64,000 bases of DNA from contig OY997589.1 of NCBI GenBank assembly GCA_963921825.1, forward strand, positions 43,720,638 through 43,784,637. The letters run 5' to 3'. Every line of letters begins with the position of its first letter. Within the stretch, counting starts at the first letter, position 1. Both the position numbers and the translations under genes were made by a program. Origin of the DNA: Erodium maritimum (Eukaryota > Streptophyta > Magnoliopsida > Geraniales > Geraniaceae). Shown in pieces: positions 12,401 through 23,162 of the stretch. A model generated the notes under the pieces. That model searched no databases. It saw only the letters and a list, made by a program, of their open reading frames with translations, and was not told the DNA's origin.

Positions 12401-13464
12401 TTGGTTTGGAAAGTTTAGCCAAGTAGTTGAAAAGTTTGGAATGAACAAGAGCAAGTCCGATCATTCTGTGTTTTACAAGAAATCTCCAGCATGTGTTATT
12501 CTTCTAGTTGTATATGTGGATGACATTGTTATCACTGGCAGCGATAAATTGGGCATCTCTTCTCTAAAGTATTTTCTCCATAGCCAGTTTAATACCAAAG
12601 ACCTGGGAGTCTTGAAGTACTTTTTGGGAGTTGAAGTATCAAGGAGCAAGAAGAGCATATTCTTATCTCAGAAAAATATGTGCTGGATTTGTTATCAGAA
12701 ACTGGGAAGCTAGGAGTCAAGCCATGTTTTGGCCCATTACCTCAAAATATGCAACTCGTGAAAGAAGGTGAACTATTGGAGAATCCAGAGAGGTACAGAA
12801 GAATTGTGGGGAAACTGAACTACCTTACGGTGACTCGCCTGATATTGCGTACTCCGTAAGCATTGTAAGTCAGTTTATGTCCTCCCCTACTGTTGAACAT
12901 TGGACTGCTCTTGAACATATTCTGGCATATCTAAAAGGAGCACCAGGACGTGGTTTACTCTACCAAAACCACAATCATACTCATATAGAATGCTTCACAG
13001 ATGCAGATTGGGCAGGATCCAAGATTGATCGACGATCCACGTCGGGATATTGTGTATTTGTGGGAGGAAACTTAGTCTCGTGGAAAAGTAAGAAACAAAA
13101 CGTTGTCTCACGTTCTAGTGCAGAATCAGAGTATAGAGCCATGGCTCAATCGGTTGCTGACATAATGTGGATCTATCAACTACTTTCAGAACTCGGTCTC
13201 CAAGTCTCCATGCCCGCAAAATTATGGTGTGATAATCAAGCTGCTATTCATATTGCCTCAAATCCTGTATTTCATGAACGAACCAAGCATATCGAGATTG
13301 ACTGTCATTTCGTCCGTGAAAAGCTTCAGCAGAATTTGATTACTACCGCGTATGTAAAGACCGGAGAACAATTAGGAGATATGTTCACCAAAGCTCTTCC
13401 GGGTACTCGGGTTTATTATCTTTGTAACAAGCTGGGCATGATTAACATGTATGCATCAGCTTGA
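9445..13464 (+). pseudogene. gag-pol region of copia element (broken)
   Basis: Gag lies at about 9445-10275. The protease motif WVLDSGATDHMTG is near 10465. The zinc and pre-integrase part is at about 10850-10980 and the integrase core, with HSDVWGP and FVDDFSRTTW, is at about 11015-11530. Reverse transcriptase, with QLDIKNAFLHGDL and the active-site YVDD, is at about 12240-12700. RNase H, with FTDADWAG, SRSSAESEYRA and WCDNQAA, is at about 12990-13330. The order is that of Ty1/copia. The region is broken by about six interruptions and should be treated as a fossil. Confidence 0.92.
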
Positions 13465-13471
13465 GGGAGAG
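13459..13471 (+). promoter_or_regulatory. Polypurine tract
   Basis: The purine-rich GCTTGAGGGAGAG directly abuts the 3' LTR, the expected position for the plus-strand primer. Confidence 0.85.
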
Positions 13472-13645
13472 TGTAATAAATGTGGGAGACTAAGGGTCAC
13501 CCATTAATGGTCCTAGAAGTCTAAGAGTCTCTCATTAATATCCTACCATTTGTGGGGTATTTGAGGAGTCATGTAATTGTGTATATATACATAGTACATT
13601 TGTACATTCTAATCAAGTGAATAAGAACAACTTCTTATTTCTACA
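13472..13645 (+). repeat. 3' LTR of copia element
   Basis: It has the same length and termini as the 5' LTR (TGTAATAAAT...TTCTACA) and is about 94% identical by eye. Confidence 0.93.
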
Positions 13646-14749
13646 TTGTCATTATTAATCAAGTGGTTTATGTAATGGCTTTGGTTCAGAATCTTGGGAA
13701 GTTAATCTCAGAACAATAATGGCTTGACGGATTTTCCTTCTTCTAGTACACCTACAACTGAGAGGGAATTAGGGGGGTTATTTTTTCCTGGTTGCCATAA
13801 CTTGTTCTAAAGCATTTCTAGGTTCGAATTGGTTGGAAAAATCATATCATTATTCATGGACTATGTATGTGTGCCTAAATATATTTTGTTGAGTCAAGGT
13901 GACCATTTCTTATTTCTGGCCTTTTTCAATGGAATGTGCAGGTGTAGTTTTTTGTACAAATTTGCATGGAATGTGCAATGCAGTGTAGGAATTTGGTTGG
14001 GAGTCACTGATATTGTATTTGGTACCCGAATATTATAGGTCCAAACTCATGGCACAGATGCAATATTGTGTGGATCATCCAGAGGGATCAGCTAGCTTGC
14101 TAAAGTGAAGGATAGAGTATCATAAATCAAAGGAGTCTTTTTGCTCCATAGCATCTTTATGAAGAAGCAAATTTAGTATATCCTATTTGGCGACCTTGAA
14201 CATTAAGGAGTACCTGACTGAAATATGTTTAATCCAAAGGCACAAGATTTCAAGTGGTAAGGTACCAAATTAAAGACAATGAGAAATTTTGTCTTCCTTG
14301 AGCAAAAACTCAAATGCTCGCAGATGGCACCAAAGTAATGTGGAAGCCCCCAATGGTCACAGTCTTGTAGCTTATGACCCAGTTTTAAATTCTCTGTATA
14401 AAAGGAATTAAGGTCTCTATAGTTGTTTCTTAAAACTCAATATGCCAGTTCGTGGTTAGTATAATAATTTTAACTACATCCACCAATTCAATGGTCACAA
14501 CAACTAAGACAATAGCTGACCAGCTTACTGATTTAGTGAGCAGTCTCTCTTCTCGTATTAATAGTTTTGGGTTAAATGTTGAAACTTACCTTTATGTATT
14601 GATCACGAACACTATGCTACCCTCCTTTTCAAAATGACATTTGCGGTACCTTATCTATTGGTCACGTGATTCCGTTAGGAAAAATAGACGGTAAAATGCC
14701 GTTTTTTCCATTCCTTTAGTCATATGACCTCAAGTGTCATATAATGGAT
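13646..14749. other. Non-coding stretch with possible gag remnant
   Basis: Sequence with no recognised gene, in the same style as 6503-8703, resumes after the copia element. Near 14490-14580 a short frame reads MVTTTKTIADQLTDLVSS, reminiscent of a Ty3/gypsy gag start, but it is too short to assign. The stretch from 14640 to 14750 resembles repeat DNA. Confidence 0.35.
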
Positions 14750-15318
14750 GGTAAAATGCTCTCTCCACTTGATATCAGCACCGTCACGTTCGACTACAGG
14801 AGCGCTCCTGAGTCGAGTCGCGACAGCTTAAAAACGTTTCACGCATCAACACACAATCATTATGCCAGTAACAACAGTACTGCACATACACACAACAACA
14901 AACAGGACTCATGTCACTACGAGTCTACACACGGTTTCCGACTTGCGTAACCCACCCACGATGGGACTTTCAAAGACTCAACTCTCCCCACCTAATTGAC
15001 GTACAGTCCGAGGTGTGAAACCTCGAGGTCTGATACCAAGTTGTCACGCCCCGAATTCGGTAGAACCGAACCCGGAACGCGAACGGTGAAACAATAAAAC
15101 AGTTTTCAAACATTTTAATAAACCGCTTAAAATTACCACTTTGAGTTAAACAAAATAATATTTTACAACTGAAAGAACGTCCAAAACAGTGGACAAAAAC
15201 CAACATGTACGTCGCTAGACTCCCAAAAAGAAACCCGGACTCCCGCTCCCAGCTCTTCAAGCTTCGAGAGCTCCCCTAGTCCGCCTCGCGACCAGTACCT
15301 GTAGGAAAAGAAGCTAGG

Positions 15319-15336
15319 GGTGAGCGTTCGCTCACC
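15319..15336. promoter_or_regulatory. Conserved LTR palindrome
   Basis: GGTGAGCGTTCGCTCACC is an 18-bp perfect palindrome. Equivalent copies occur in every Tekay-like LTR of the window, always next to a TTTTCCTACAG tract (read in LTR sense) about 250-330 bp from the LTR 3' end. Confidence 0.8.
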
Positions 15337-15889
15337 ACCACGGATACCAGACTAACTATGGCATACTAGAAGAAATGCCGGAAACACCAACAACAAACAA
15401 ACACCGGGGACTACCATCCCCAAGCTCAAGTAACCCGACTGTCACACGAACTGTTACTTTCCCCAACCAATTCAACACCCGGACACGTAATGTAAACCTG
15501 ACACAGCAGTTACGACCTCAACCCAAAACGCGAATAATAACATCGCAACACCCAAGATCACAAAGGACCGCACACGACAAAAAAGATCACAAAGGATCGC
15601 ACTTCAGCTGCTCAGTGCCGGTTGCTAACCGGCTGGGCTCGAGCCTGCCCCACGCAACTTTCCCCGACACTCAGTCAGGCCAGGCGGTCGACCTGTTAGC
15701 GATATATACATCAATACTTTTCCGATAGCTGGTCGGAAGGGGAGCCGCCCTTCATCGCCAAAGAATGCACAACTTTACCGATGGTTAGTCGGAAGGCTAG
15801 CCAACCCCCACGCGCGCGACCACAGGACCCCTTTTGCGTCAGGCGGGCCCCCGACCTCCATGCAATCACAGTCATCACCCAAGGTTCAA

Positions 15890-16450
15890 CAAATAGTGAC
15901 AACACAGGTTTAACACCCCACAAACACACATGGCCACCCACGACACACGAAACAGTATCACACGGGTTCAACACCCCAAAGGACCACCCACGACCCACAA
16001 ACAGTAAACACACGGGTCCAACACCCCAAAGGCACACCTACCCACGACACACAAACAGTAAAACACGGGTTCAACTCCCCACGGGCACACATGGCCACCC
16101 ACGACACACCAACAGTAATATATGGGTTCAACACCCCAACGACACTCATGGCCACCCACAGACACAAACAATAACATACGGGTTCAACACCCCAACGGTA
16201 CTCATGGCCACCCACGATACACCAACGGTAATATACGGGTTCAACACCCCAACGGCACTCATGGCCACCCACGACACACCAACCGTAATATACGGGTTCA
16301 ACACCCCAACGACACTCATGGCCACCCACGACACACCAACAGTAATATACGGGTTCAACACCCCAACGACACTCATGGCCACCCACAAACACCAACGGTA
16401 ATATACGGGTTCAAAACCCCAACGGCACTCATTGCCACCCACAAACACAA
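15890..16450 (-). repeat. 57-bp tandem array in LTR
   Basis: Eight to nine copies of a 57-bp unit contain GGTTCAACACCCCAACG and CTCATGGCCACCCACGA. The last four are spaced exactly 57 bp apart (starts near 16201, 16258, 16315 and 16372). The long frames on both strands here are by-products of the repeat, since 57 is a multiple of three. They are not genes. Confidence 0.9.
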
Positions 16451-18141
16451 ACAATTCAATCAACCTTCGGGCACAACCAATGCCACCAGTATTTCCATTG
16501 TTCGATAAGTTCACTTATCCTACGACACTACTAAGTGTCACATGCATTTCTATTGTTCGATACGTTCACGTATCATACGACACCACTAAGTGTCGACTGC
16601 ATTTCTAGTGTTCGATAAACTTACTCATCCTACGACACCACTAGGTGTCACATGCATTCCTACTGTTAACTTTCCCTAGTCAAGGTCGAGATCCGGCTAC
16701 TTTTCCCTACCTCGTAACGTTTTCCCAAAAGTCCACGCTCAAGCTCCGGCGTGCTCCAGAATTTCCGCTTAGCCTCCTCTTTCCACGGTCGGCGACACGG
16801 TCTATAATGATTACAATTTACACACTTTTTAAATAAGCAGGCGAAGTCCGAATTTAATGAACTTAACGCTCGAACGCAACCCCGACAATGCCGATCACTC
16901 CCAAACTTCCCAATTACTCGACATTGTCAATAATGGGCCCGGAAAGGCCCGATTCGCCCGGCTCGGCGAATCTGCCCGGGATCGGAAAACGCCCTTCCGG
17001 GGCTCTGAAAATTCCCGTTTTCGTTTCTACGACCCTATAATAATTCAAGGGTTCCAATGCAATCGACGGAATCAATTTCTGACTTCCGAGCGATTTAATT
17101 CGCGTTTAAAGTTTCTAAACCCAAAATTTCTAACTTTCACAATTTAATTCCATAATTTGTTCCGGGTGTGAAATATCGATTCGGGGATCGTCCAAAATCA
17201 CCCGAACATGAAAAACCCGAGGCCCGGGCAAGTGGGCCCCACACGGCCCCAAAGGAAAAATGTCTTTTTCGCCCCAAAACGTTTCAATGAACCCCAAACC
17301 TCAACCATTCATCTTTAAACCAATCTTAAACAAAACCCAACCTTAATCAAACCGTTTAAACTCAAAACTTAAAATTCAAACGTACCAAAACGAGAAAAGA
17401 ACGGGTTCTCACCGTAGGGAATGACGACGGGAGCTCGATTCTACAACCGTTCAGACGATCCGTCGGTCGGATTGTCGGGAAATCACCAAAAACCCTCACT
17501 TTTGCTTTTCCTTTTTCCTTTCCTCCTTCTCTCTTCTTTTCTCTTGTCTTTTTCTCTCTCCTTCTCTCCTTTCTTGTCTTGGTCGAGACCTCATCTTCTT
17601 TCCCTTTTATTTTGTTCAAAAACTAACACCAACCATCTCTTATTTACAAAACTACCACCACTTATTTCTTTTTCTTTATTTTAAAAACCAACCACCACCA
17701 CATGTGTGACAAGTGTCAAGTGGGTCCCACCTTTTAGAAAAATATCTTTCTAGATATTTTTCAGTCATATTTGCGAAATTTGGCCGTCTCGGGCCCCGAA
17801 CGGGCCCATTTTCCAAGAAATTACGAAATTTCACGTGCCACAAGGAAACGGCCCAAATAAGACCGCTGTAATGACGGATAAGCTTTTTGGATCCAAAACG
17901 GGCCTCGAACGGACCAAAATGTCGCTCGGTTGACTTTTCCGGCAAAAAGCCAACCTTTCCGAAATTGGTCAAAAAGTTGCCCTGAGTCCCCCAGAACTCA
18001 CTTTGGTCGATATCGGGGTCAACTTAAGTCCGATATGACCCTCGGGGTCAAATTTAGGTTCATTTAGGTGTCTGCACAATTTTTTTAAATTTTCCTGTTT
18101 TTCGCCGATTTGACTGGCGTTGACCGGGAGTGGTTCTTACA

Positions 18142-19773
18142 TATGTCCTCCCTTTCTTCGCTTTTTTCTCGGAGATTTTTATTCTGTACCAAGAATATTG
18201 ATCCCTTTTTTGGGTCCTTCTAAGATGAAGAAGGTTATGTCTGATCGGAGGAAGACCGGTAAAGCCAAACCTCGTCCGGAAAAATCTACGACCGGAAAAG
18301 CTAAATCCCGTCTGACAAAAGTTAAGACGCCGGTGGGAGTCGCTTGCGTGCTCGAGACTTCTGGGTTAGGGCCTTCTGGTTCTGCGAAAGGGGTTTCAAC
18401 GATCTCTGTTCCACACCCGCCGGAACAGAGAGTGGCGGCGGCGAGTTTAGGAGAGGCCAAAGCTTCGGAGAAGGAGCCACTGCTTTCTGTTCCTGTTTCA
18501 CGCTCGGATGAAATTAGGGATAGCCTGTGTTCTGAAGCCAGTTTGCAGTCAAGCTCTATTGAGGTATTTGTGTGTAATCTCCCATACGATGCTGATGAGG
18601 TTTGGGTCCAAAATTTCTTTGGGTCTTTTGGTGAAATCTGCTCCTGATCTGTTGCTAAACGCCTGAACAGAGGAGGACGACGATTTGGCTTTATCTCGTT
18701 TTCAGCGGCGGCTGATGCTTCTTTGGCCGTGGAGAGCCTCCATGGGTACAAGGTTAATGGATATGTTCTACTGGTAGCATGGGCTCGGCCTACAGATGGT
18801 GTTACCGGTGGGTGTGGGATCCGAGATTCGCGTATCCTTCCCTGATCTCAAGGGCTTTGATTTTCATCGCTCTCGTGATTTACGGGATTCAATTCCAGCG
18901 GATTCGCAGGCGATATTGGCTGCAGTCACGCGTTTTGGGGAAGAAGATAGTTCTACAGGTTTGGGCTTAAAGGAGGTTGGCCCAATTTTTTCGAACCAAG
19001 CCCAGTCAGGAGAGAAGGGCTTAAAGGCCCAGAAGCTGGTTAGTGAGGGCCCAAGTCTGCTTGATATTTTTACACGCATTGGTAATGACTTGGGCCCGAT
19101 AGTGGGCTCGGGCGATCTCAATATTGTGGAGGGGCCTGTGTTGTTAGCAGGTCAACCCTCACAGCTTTCTTTTGACAGTGCGATCTCGACAGTCGGGGCA
19201 CAAGGTAGTCCGTGGAAGGAAGCCTTATCCAAACCCACGGTATCAGAGGAAGAACCAAAGAAACGTGGACGCCCAAAAAACGGTCAGCCGAAGAAAATTG
19301 TCCCTCCAGTCGTTTTTTATCAGACAAGAGCCAGGACCAGTACTGATAAAGGAGGCAATTCGGGAAGCTTTACGATTGATATCGCAAAAAAAAACTAGTT
19401 CGGGTGATTGGAGCTACAGCTCGAAAGTTGTCAAAAAAGCAGGTAACCTCGGTTCTCGGGTGCTCGATCAGATCAATCCGCTATCTATGCTAAAGGACGT
19501 CGGGGGTAGTAAGGATGAGGATAATTCTGATCTGTCTGGAAAAGCTCTAAGTCCTGTTCCGGTTTCGAACCGTTTTTTTTTGTTTGGACCTGTGTATGAA
19601 ATATGCTCCGAGGCGTTATGCTCTCTCGCTTGTTTTCTGGTTTTTGTTTTACTTTGTTTGTAGCTCTTTTGAGCGGTTTCGGTTTTGGGAAGTTCACTTT
19701 TTAAGGTGACTTCTTTCTTTGTTTTCCTGTCTTTGGAAAGCATTGGATTAATAAATTTTCGCTTATAAAAAAA
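18142..19773 (+). mobile_element. L1-type LINE, ORF1 and 3' end only
   Basis: An ORF1-like frame with an RNA-recognition motif is followed by a non-coding tail ending in TTTTCGCTTATAAAAAAA, typical of plant L1 3' ends. No endonuclease or reverse transcriptase is present between ORF1 and the tail, so this is an internally deleted or ORF1-only, non-autonomous copy. The left edge abuts the Tekay-like LTR, so the true 5' end may be lost and no target duplication could be matched. It could alternatively be a retrocopy of a host RNA-binding gene, but the tail argues for a LINE. Confidence 0.65.
18225..19398 (+). pseudogene. LINE ORF1-like RNA-binding protein, broken
   Basis: The likely start is the ATG at 18225 (MKKVMSDRRKTGKAKPR), giving a basic N-terminal tail. 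An RRM follows: the RNP2-like VFVCNLPYDADEV is at about 18567 and the RNP1-like RRFGFISF is at about 18680. A TGA at about 18645 interrupts the RRM between the two motifs while the frame stays the same on both sides. Downstream, the reading shifts near 18800 to a frame that ends at 19398 with a basic AT-hook-like KKRGRPKNGQPKK. RRM-type ORF1 proteins are known from plant L1 elements and bind the element RNA. At least two defects make this copy non-functional as it stands. Confidence 0.65.
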
Positions 19774-21006
19774 TGACATCACATATATTCTGGATAATTT
19801 AGTGCAATTTTGTAGAATTATTATGAACCTATCACATCCAAACATGACATGAATATATCTTGTTTAGGGATAAATGTGAATCCTTAAATATTTGGATTTT
19901 TGTATAGAATTCTAGACGGTAAATCTTGTCCATCAAGGGTGTCTTGTTAGAAACTAATATCCACCATCTATTTAAGATTTTATAGTGTTATAAATGGACG
20001 CTGAAGCTCATCTGCTTAATATCATCTAGTATAATGTTTCTATATGAGCGAGTTTACTTATTTTCCTATTATATTCTTTCATAAGAAAAAAAGTTATCGA
20101 TCAAATTCTCGCTTTAGTCCCAAGTAATCAATGGGCCGGCCCTGGTACCAGATGCACATGTGCTATTTTTTTATACTACCAACGACTTCGCTGTGGATGC
20201 ATAGTTTCAAGCTCTTAACTTGAGCTACTTCTTTGTGCAGTGAATTCAGGACGTCAACTGGTAAGATCTATTTCATTTCTTATAACACTAAGACCTGTAT
20301 GAACTCCGAGTGTAAGCATGTTTAATAATTTTTTGTTCGTTAATCGATAGCATCATATATGTGAATAGTATATTAATAAGTATCATTCTAAGAGTTGTGG
20401 TCTCAATTGGGGCACACTTTTGTCCATTTTTTGCAACAACAAAAAAACACTTCTAATGATGTTGATTTTGACAAAACAACGGTGCATTTCTATGGCTTTA
20501 ACTCCCTCATAATAGTTCTTGTAAGTTTATATCTCTACTTGTTCTTTTGTGGGCTTCTTATTAACGAAGTGTCGAGGAGATATCAAGAGACCAATGCAGT
20601 TACCAGATTTTTTGACTATATTTGCTTAAGACACTGTTAAGATGGTTGATTTTGTTACTACTGTTGTTAGCTCTATTCAAGTTGCGTTCCTTTGTTTTTT
20701 TTCCTTGCAAACATTATATTGTTCGCTCTTACAAATAAGAAATTTATTATGCTTATTTGTAGCATGTATATATTCACATAGAGGGCAAGTGACAAAAAGC
20801 CTAATGGTTTGGAGTCGTCAAATACTCAAAATGATCTGTAGTTCACTTATGTGGATTCTCAATCAAATAAGGGGTACACTTACTTGGATCGACAACGTCT
20901 TTTGCCATTGCTGCAACTATTTGAATCGGCCATCCCTATATTAATTATAATTAGTGGTTTGTTAATCGGTGATTTTTGACTAAACTTTGTCTTGATCTTT
21001 TAATAG
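19774..21006. other. AT-rich non-coding stretch
   Basis: No gene is recognised. It contains the inverted 96-bp repeat copy at 20795-20890. It may include intron sequence of the captured poly(A)-binding-protein fragment that follows. The frames at 20395-20640 and 20642-20944 are hydrophobic and match nothing I know. Confidence 0.4.
20795..20890 (-). repeat. Dispersed inverted repeat, copy 2
   Basis: It is the reverse complement of 6532-6627, about 95% identical by eye (5 differences in 96). Confidence 0.8.
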
Positions 21007-21231
21007 GTCATGCGTGATCCTAGCGGCATAAGCCGAGGATCCGGGTTTGTTGCATTTTCAACTCCCGAAGAGGCATCTCGAGCTGTAAGTTCTTGTGCTT
21101 ATGTCGATTAACATGACCTTATCACATGATTAATTTCAATCGCTTTCTTGGTTTTGTAGCTTCAAGAGATGAATGAGAAGATGATTGTTAGTAAACCTCT
21201 TTATGTTGCACTTGGTCAACGCAAATTCTAA
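21007..21231 (+). pseudogene. PAB: Poly(A)-binding protein, RRM4 exon pair (gene fragment)
   Basis: Exon 1 (21007-21084) follows an AG acceptor and reads VMRDPSGISRGSGFVAFSTP then EEASRA. It ends at a GTAAGT donor. A 75-base intron ends in TTTTGTAG, and exon 2 (21160-21231) reads LQEMNEKMIVSKPLYVALGQ then RKF and stops. This is the C-terminal half of the fourth RRM of plant cytoplasmic poly(A)-binding proteins, including the RNP1-like GSGFVAF. The full protein is about 600-650 residues, so only about 50 are present. The linker and MLLE domain are missing because a TAA follows RKF. Intact splice sites show a genomic (DNA-level) copy, not a retrocopy, which fits capture by the surrounding Helitron. 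Confidence 0.85.
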
Positions 21232-21663
21232 TTTCAACTCATTTCTGCACTTGTGTTTGTGCAATGTTGCCAAGAGGATTCACTCGTATTTTACTTATTA
21301 TTGTTTCTTATGTATGGAAGTTATGTCGAGGATAAAAAACGATTGTTGATTTTTGATATCATAGGCATGATGTCTATAAATTGTAGTTGTGTTGGAAATG
21401 CAATGTTGCCAAAGAGGATTTATTCAATTTTAAAGGGATGAAAACTGTATAATGAGTTCTCTTGCATGTATGTGTTTTATCTCCAAGAAAAATAGTCACT
21501 TTTGTGGAAGAAGCTCATTTTTTGACAGTATAACTCATGTTAGGATTTTACTGGATGTTATGCCATGAATAAGATTGACAGTAATTCTAGGAAGGTCAAT
21601 CCCTTGGTACATCTACTTTAGAAGTTAGTTTCTACTTTTTCGTGCCTCAGCAATTGAGTTTTT
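21232..21663. other. Non-coding flank of PAB fragment
   Basis: AT-rich sequence runs between the PAB exon and the next copia element. There is no recognised gene. The phrase GCAATGTTGCCAA followed by GAGGATT occurs twice (about 21262 and 21402), a short direct repeat. Confidence 0.4.
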
Positions 21664-21668
21664 GTAAA

Positions 21669-22067
21669 TGATGGAAAAATAATTAATCGATTGCAGTAAC
21701 ACACATACCTGATAGCAGCGGAGTTCGGAGAAAAACCAGGTAGAATCACCGACTCGTTAGTCACATCGTAATCACGAGGAAGACGGCGATTAATCACAAT
21801 GTAACTTATATATTTCTCTAGAATGTATTATGAAGGATATGGGAAACTTATCGCAGAAAATTGGTCTCCCAATTTACTGTGAAGGATAAGTTGTATCTTT
21901 TTCTCTACCAAAGAGTCCTATTTATATATGATTTCTAAGTAACTACATAGCAGTTACTATCACAATCAGTTTCTACAATGAGTTACTAAATAACTGATTA
22001 TCCATCTCTTCACATATAATATCTTACGTGGCAATAGACACCTATCTTGGGTGTACCACTTCCAACA
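21669..22067 (-). repeat. 3' LTR of minus-strand copia
   Basis: The left-hand LTR is preceded by GTAAA and followed at 22068 by the pyrimidine strand of the polypurine tract (TCTCCCACTCACCC). Confidence 0.93.
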
Positions 22068-23162
22068 TCTCCCACTCACCCAAGATGGGTGATGAGTCAG
22101 TTGGTGATACCAAAATACATTTTCTAAAGAATCATACTTATAAGTACATCGTGCGACCTGCGAGCATTATAGGTTATATGTTATGCACTCGTTAGAGATA
22201 CACAACAACCACAACTTCACAACTTCCAGTGATATACGTATGTCTTGTTGTACCCCAGACTTTTCTTGGCATATCGGTCTAAGCATACTTAATCCCTCAA
22301 ATTCTATTGAAGCTATGCTTAACCCTTTTTCCTGTGTAATCATAATCATGTCGAGTCCTCTATAGGTGACATGATTGGTCGACCGGTGAATACACATATG
22401 AGATGTACACAAAAACAAGTCTTCCTTCCCAATTGTCATTCCTTCATTTTAGTCTAACCGCTTTCCTAGACATATTTCGTAAGGTCGAATTATTCATGAC
22501 CATTGAAATTATGCTAAAGTAGCTATCATTAAACTATAATGTCAAAATACAATCGAAAGTAAAATAGGGTACGTAAGGCTTAATATGCCTTAGAGGACTC
22601 ACACAGTGAGGAAGCAGGGATTCATTCACTCACTTCCTTGGTCGATGAAGCACATGCGGTATGACTCACATGTTGCGGTGTTAATTCTCCATATTTTAAT
22701 TTTGGAGCGTATGTCTTTCTATCATATTTGATACACCGCACAGATATTCATTCTTGCAAGCATATACTTTTCTCTTAAGTGTATACTAAGATCTCATATA
22801 TGGCTTTAAGTACAGGTTTGGTGAATGGTGGGACATCCACCCGATCAAAATGTTGTTATGATCTCATCTTGAAAAATACATTTCAAGGCGACTTCAAGTT
22901 ATAATTCTTTGTCACTTACTCTCTTAGCCATTTAGCCATTTCAGAGTTAAGTTTTCAAGTCTCATCTTTACTTGCTTATCTAGCAATAAAGGCGATTATC
23001 CGTGTGAGTGGATCAATCTTACACCTGTATGACATACTATTTTATCTTGTATGCATATATGTTTGTATCATAGGTAAAATACTCATATAATTTAATGAAT
23101 AAAGATACATAATACATATCATCCGAAGATAAATCGCTCCCACTGTGAAAGACAAAAGTAAA
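22068..23162 (-). other. 3' untranslated part of minus-strand copia
   Basis: The segment between the end of RNase H and the 3' LTR has only short chance frames on either strand. The polypurine tract lies at its left end (22068-22081). Confidence 0.75.

Larger units (their letters stand above)
8704..13645 (+). mobile_element. Ty1/copia retrotransposon, full length but broken
   Basis: This 4.9-kb element has two 174-bp LTRs (8704-8877 and 13472-13645), a tRNA-Met primer site right after the first LTR, and gag-pol in the copia order (protease, integrase, reverse transcriptase, RNase H). The LTRs differ at about 10 of 174 positions by eye. At commonly used plant rates this suggests an age of a few million years. 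The coding region is broken by roughly six interruptions. I see no perfect 5-bp target duplication (TTCTT against TTGTC). Its lineage within copia was not settled. Confidence 0.93.
14750..18141 (-). mobile_element. Partial Tekay-like Ty3/gypsy: one LTR plus leader stub
   Basis: Read on the minus strand, an LTR (18141 to 15042, 3,100 bp, TGTAAGAACCACTCC... to GGGGCGTGACA) is followed by ACTTGGTATCAGA, a Met-tRNA primer site at 15029-15038, and then about 290 bp of untranslated leader. No gag-pol or second LTR follows, so only the 5' end of the element survives. The primer site places this LTR family among true retrotransposons rather than simple repeats. The left edge near 14750 is approximate and no target duplication can be seen. 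Confidence 0.8.

Noticed and set aside
14452-14637. Possible Ty3/gypsy gag start (MVTTTKTIADQLTDLVSS)
   Set aside because: It is too short and without the downstream gag domain. It is kept only as a remark in the surrounding stretch.
15890-16440. Possible CRISPR array, because units are regular
   Set aside because: The units are directly adjacent tandem repeats without unique spacers, in a plant LTR.
15711-16514. Long frames on both strands with a WVAMS/HPNGTHGHPR-like repeating pattern
   Set aside because: They are by-products of a 57-bp tandem repeat whose length is a multiple of three. No protein family matches and they lie inside an LTR.
18142-18146. Target duplication for the Tekay-like LTR at 15042-18141
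   Set aside because: TATGT at the right does not match the left flank, which is the element's own leader. The other end of the insertion is lost.
18179-18751. 190-residue minus-strand frame opposite the RRM region
   Set aside because: It is a shadow of the LINE ORF1. Only the plus-strand frame shows RNP motifs.
20395-20944. Two hydrophobic frames upstream of the PAB exons
   Set aside because: They have no signal-peptide logic, no family motif and T-rich composition. They are likely chance frames in intron-like sequence.
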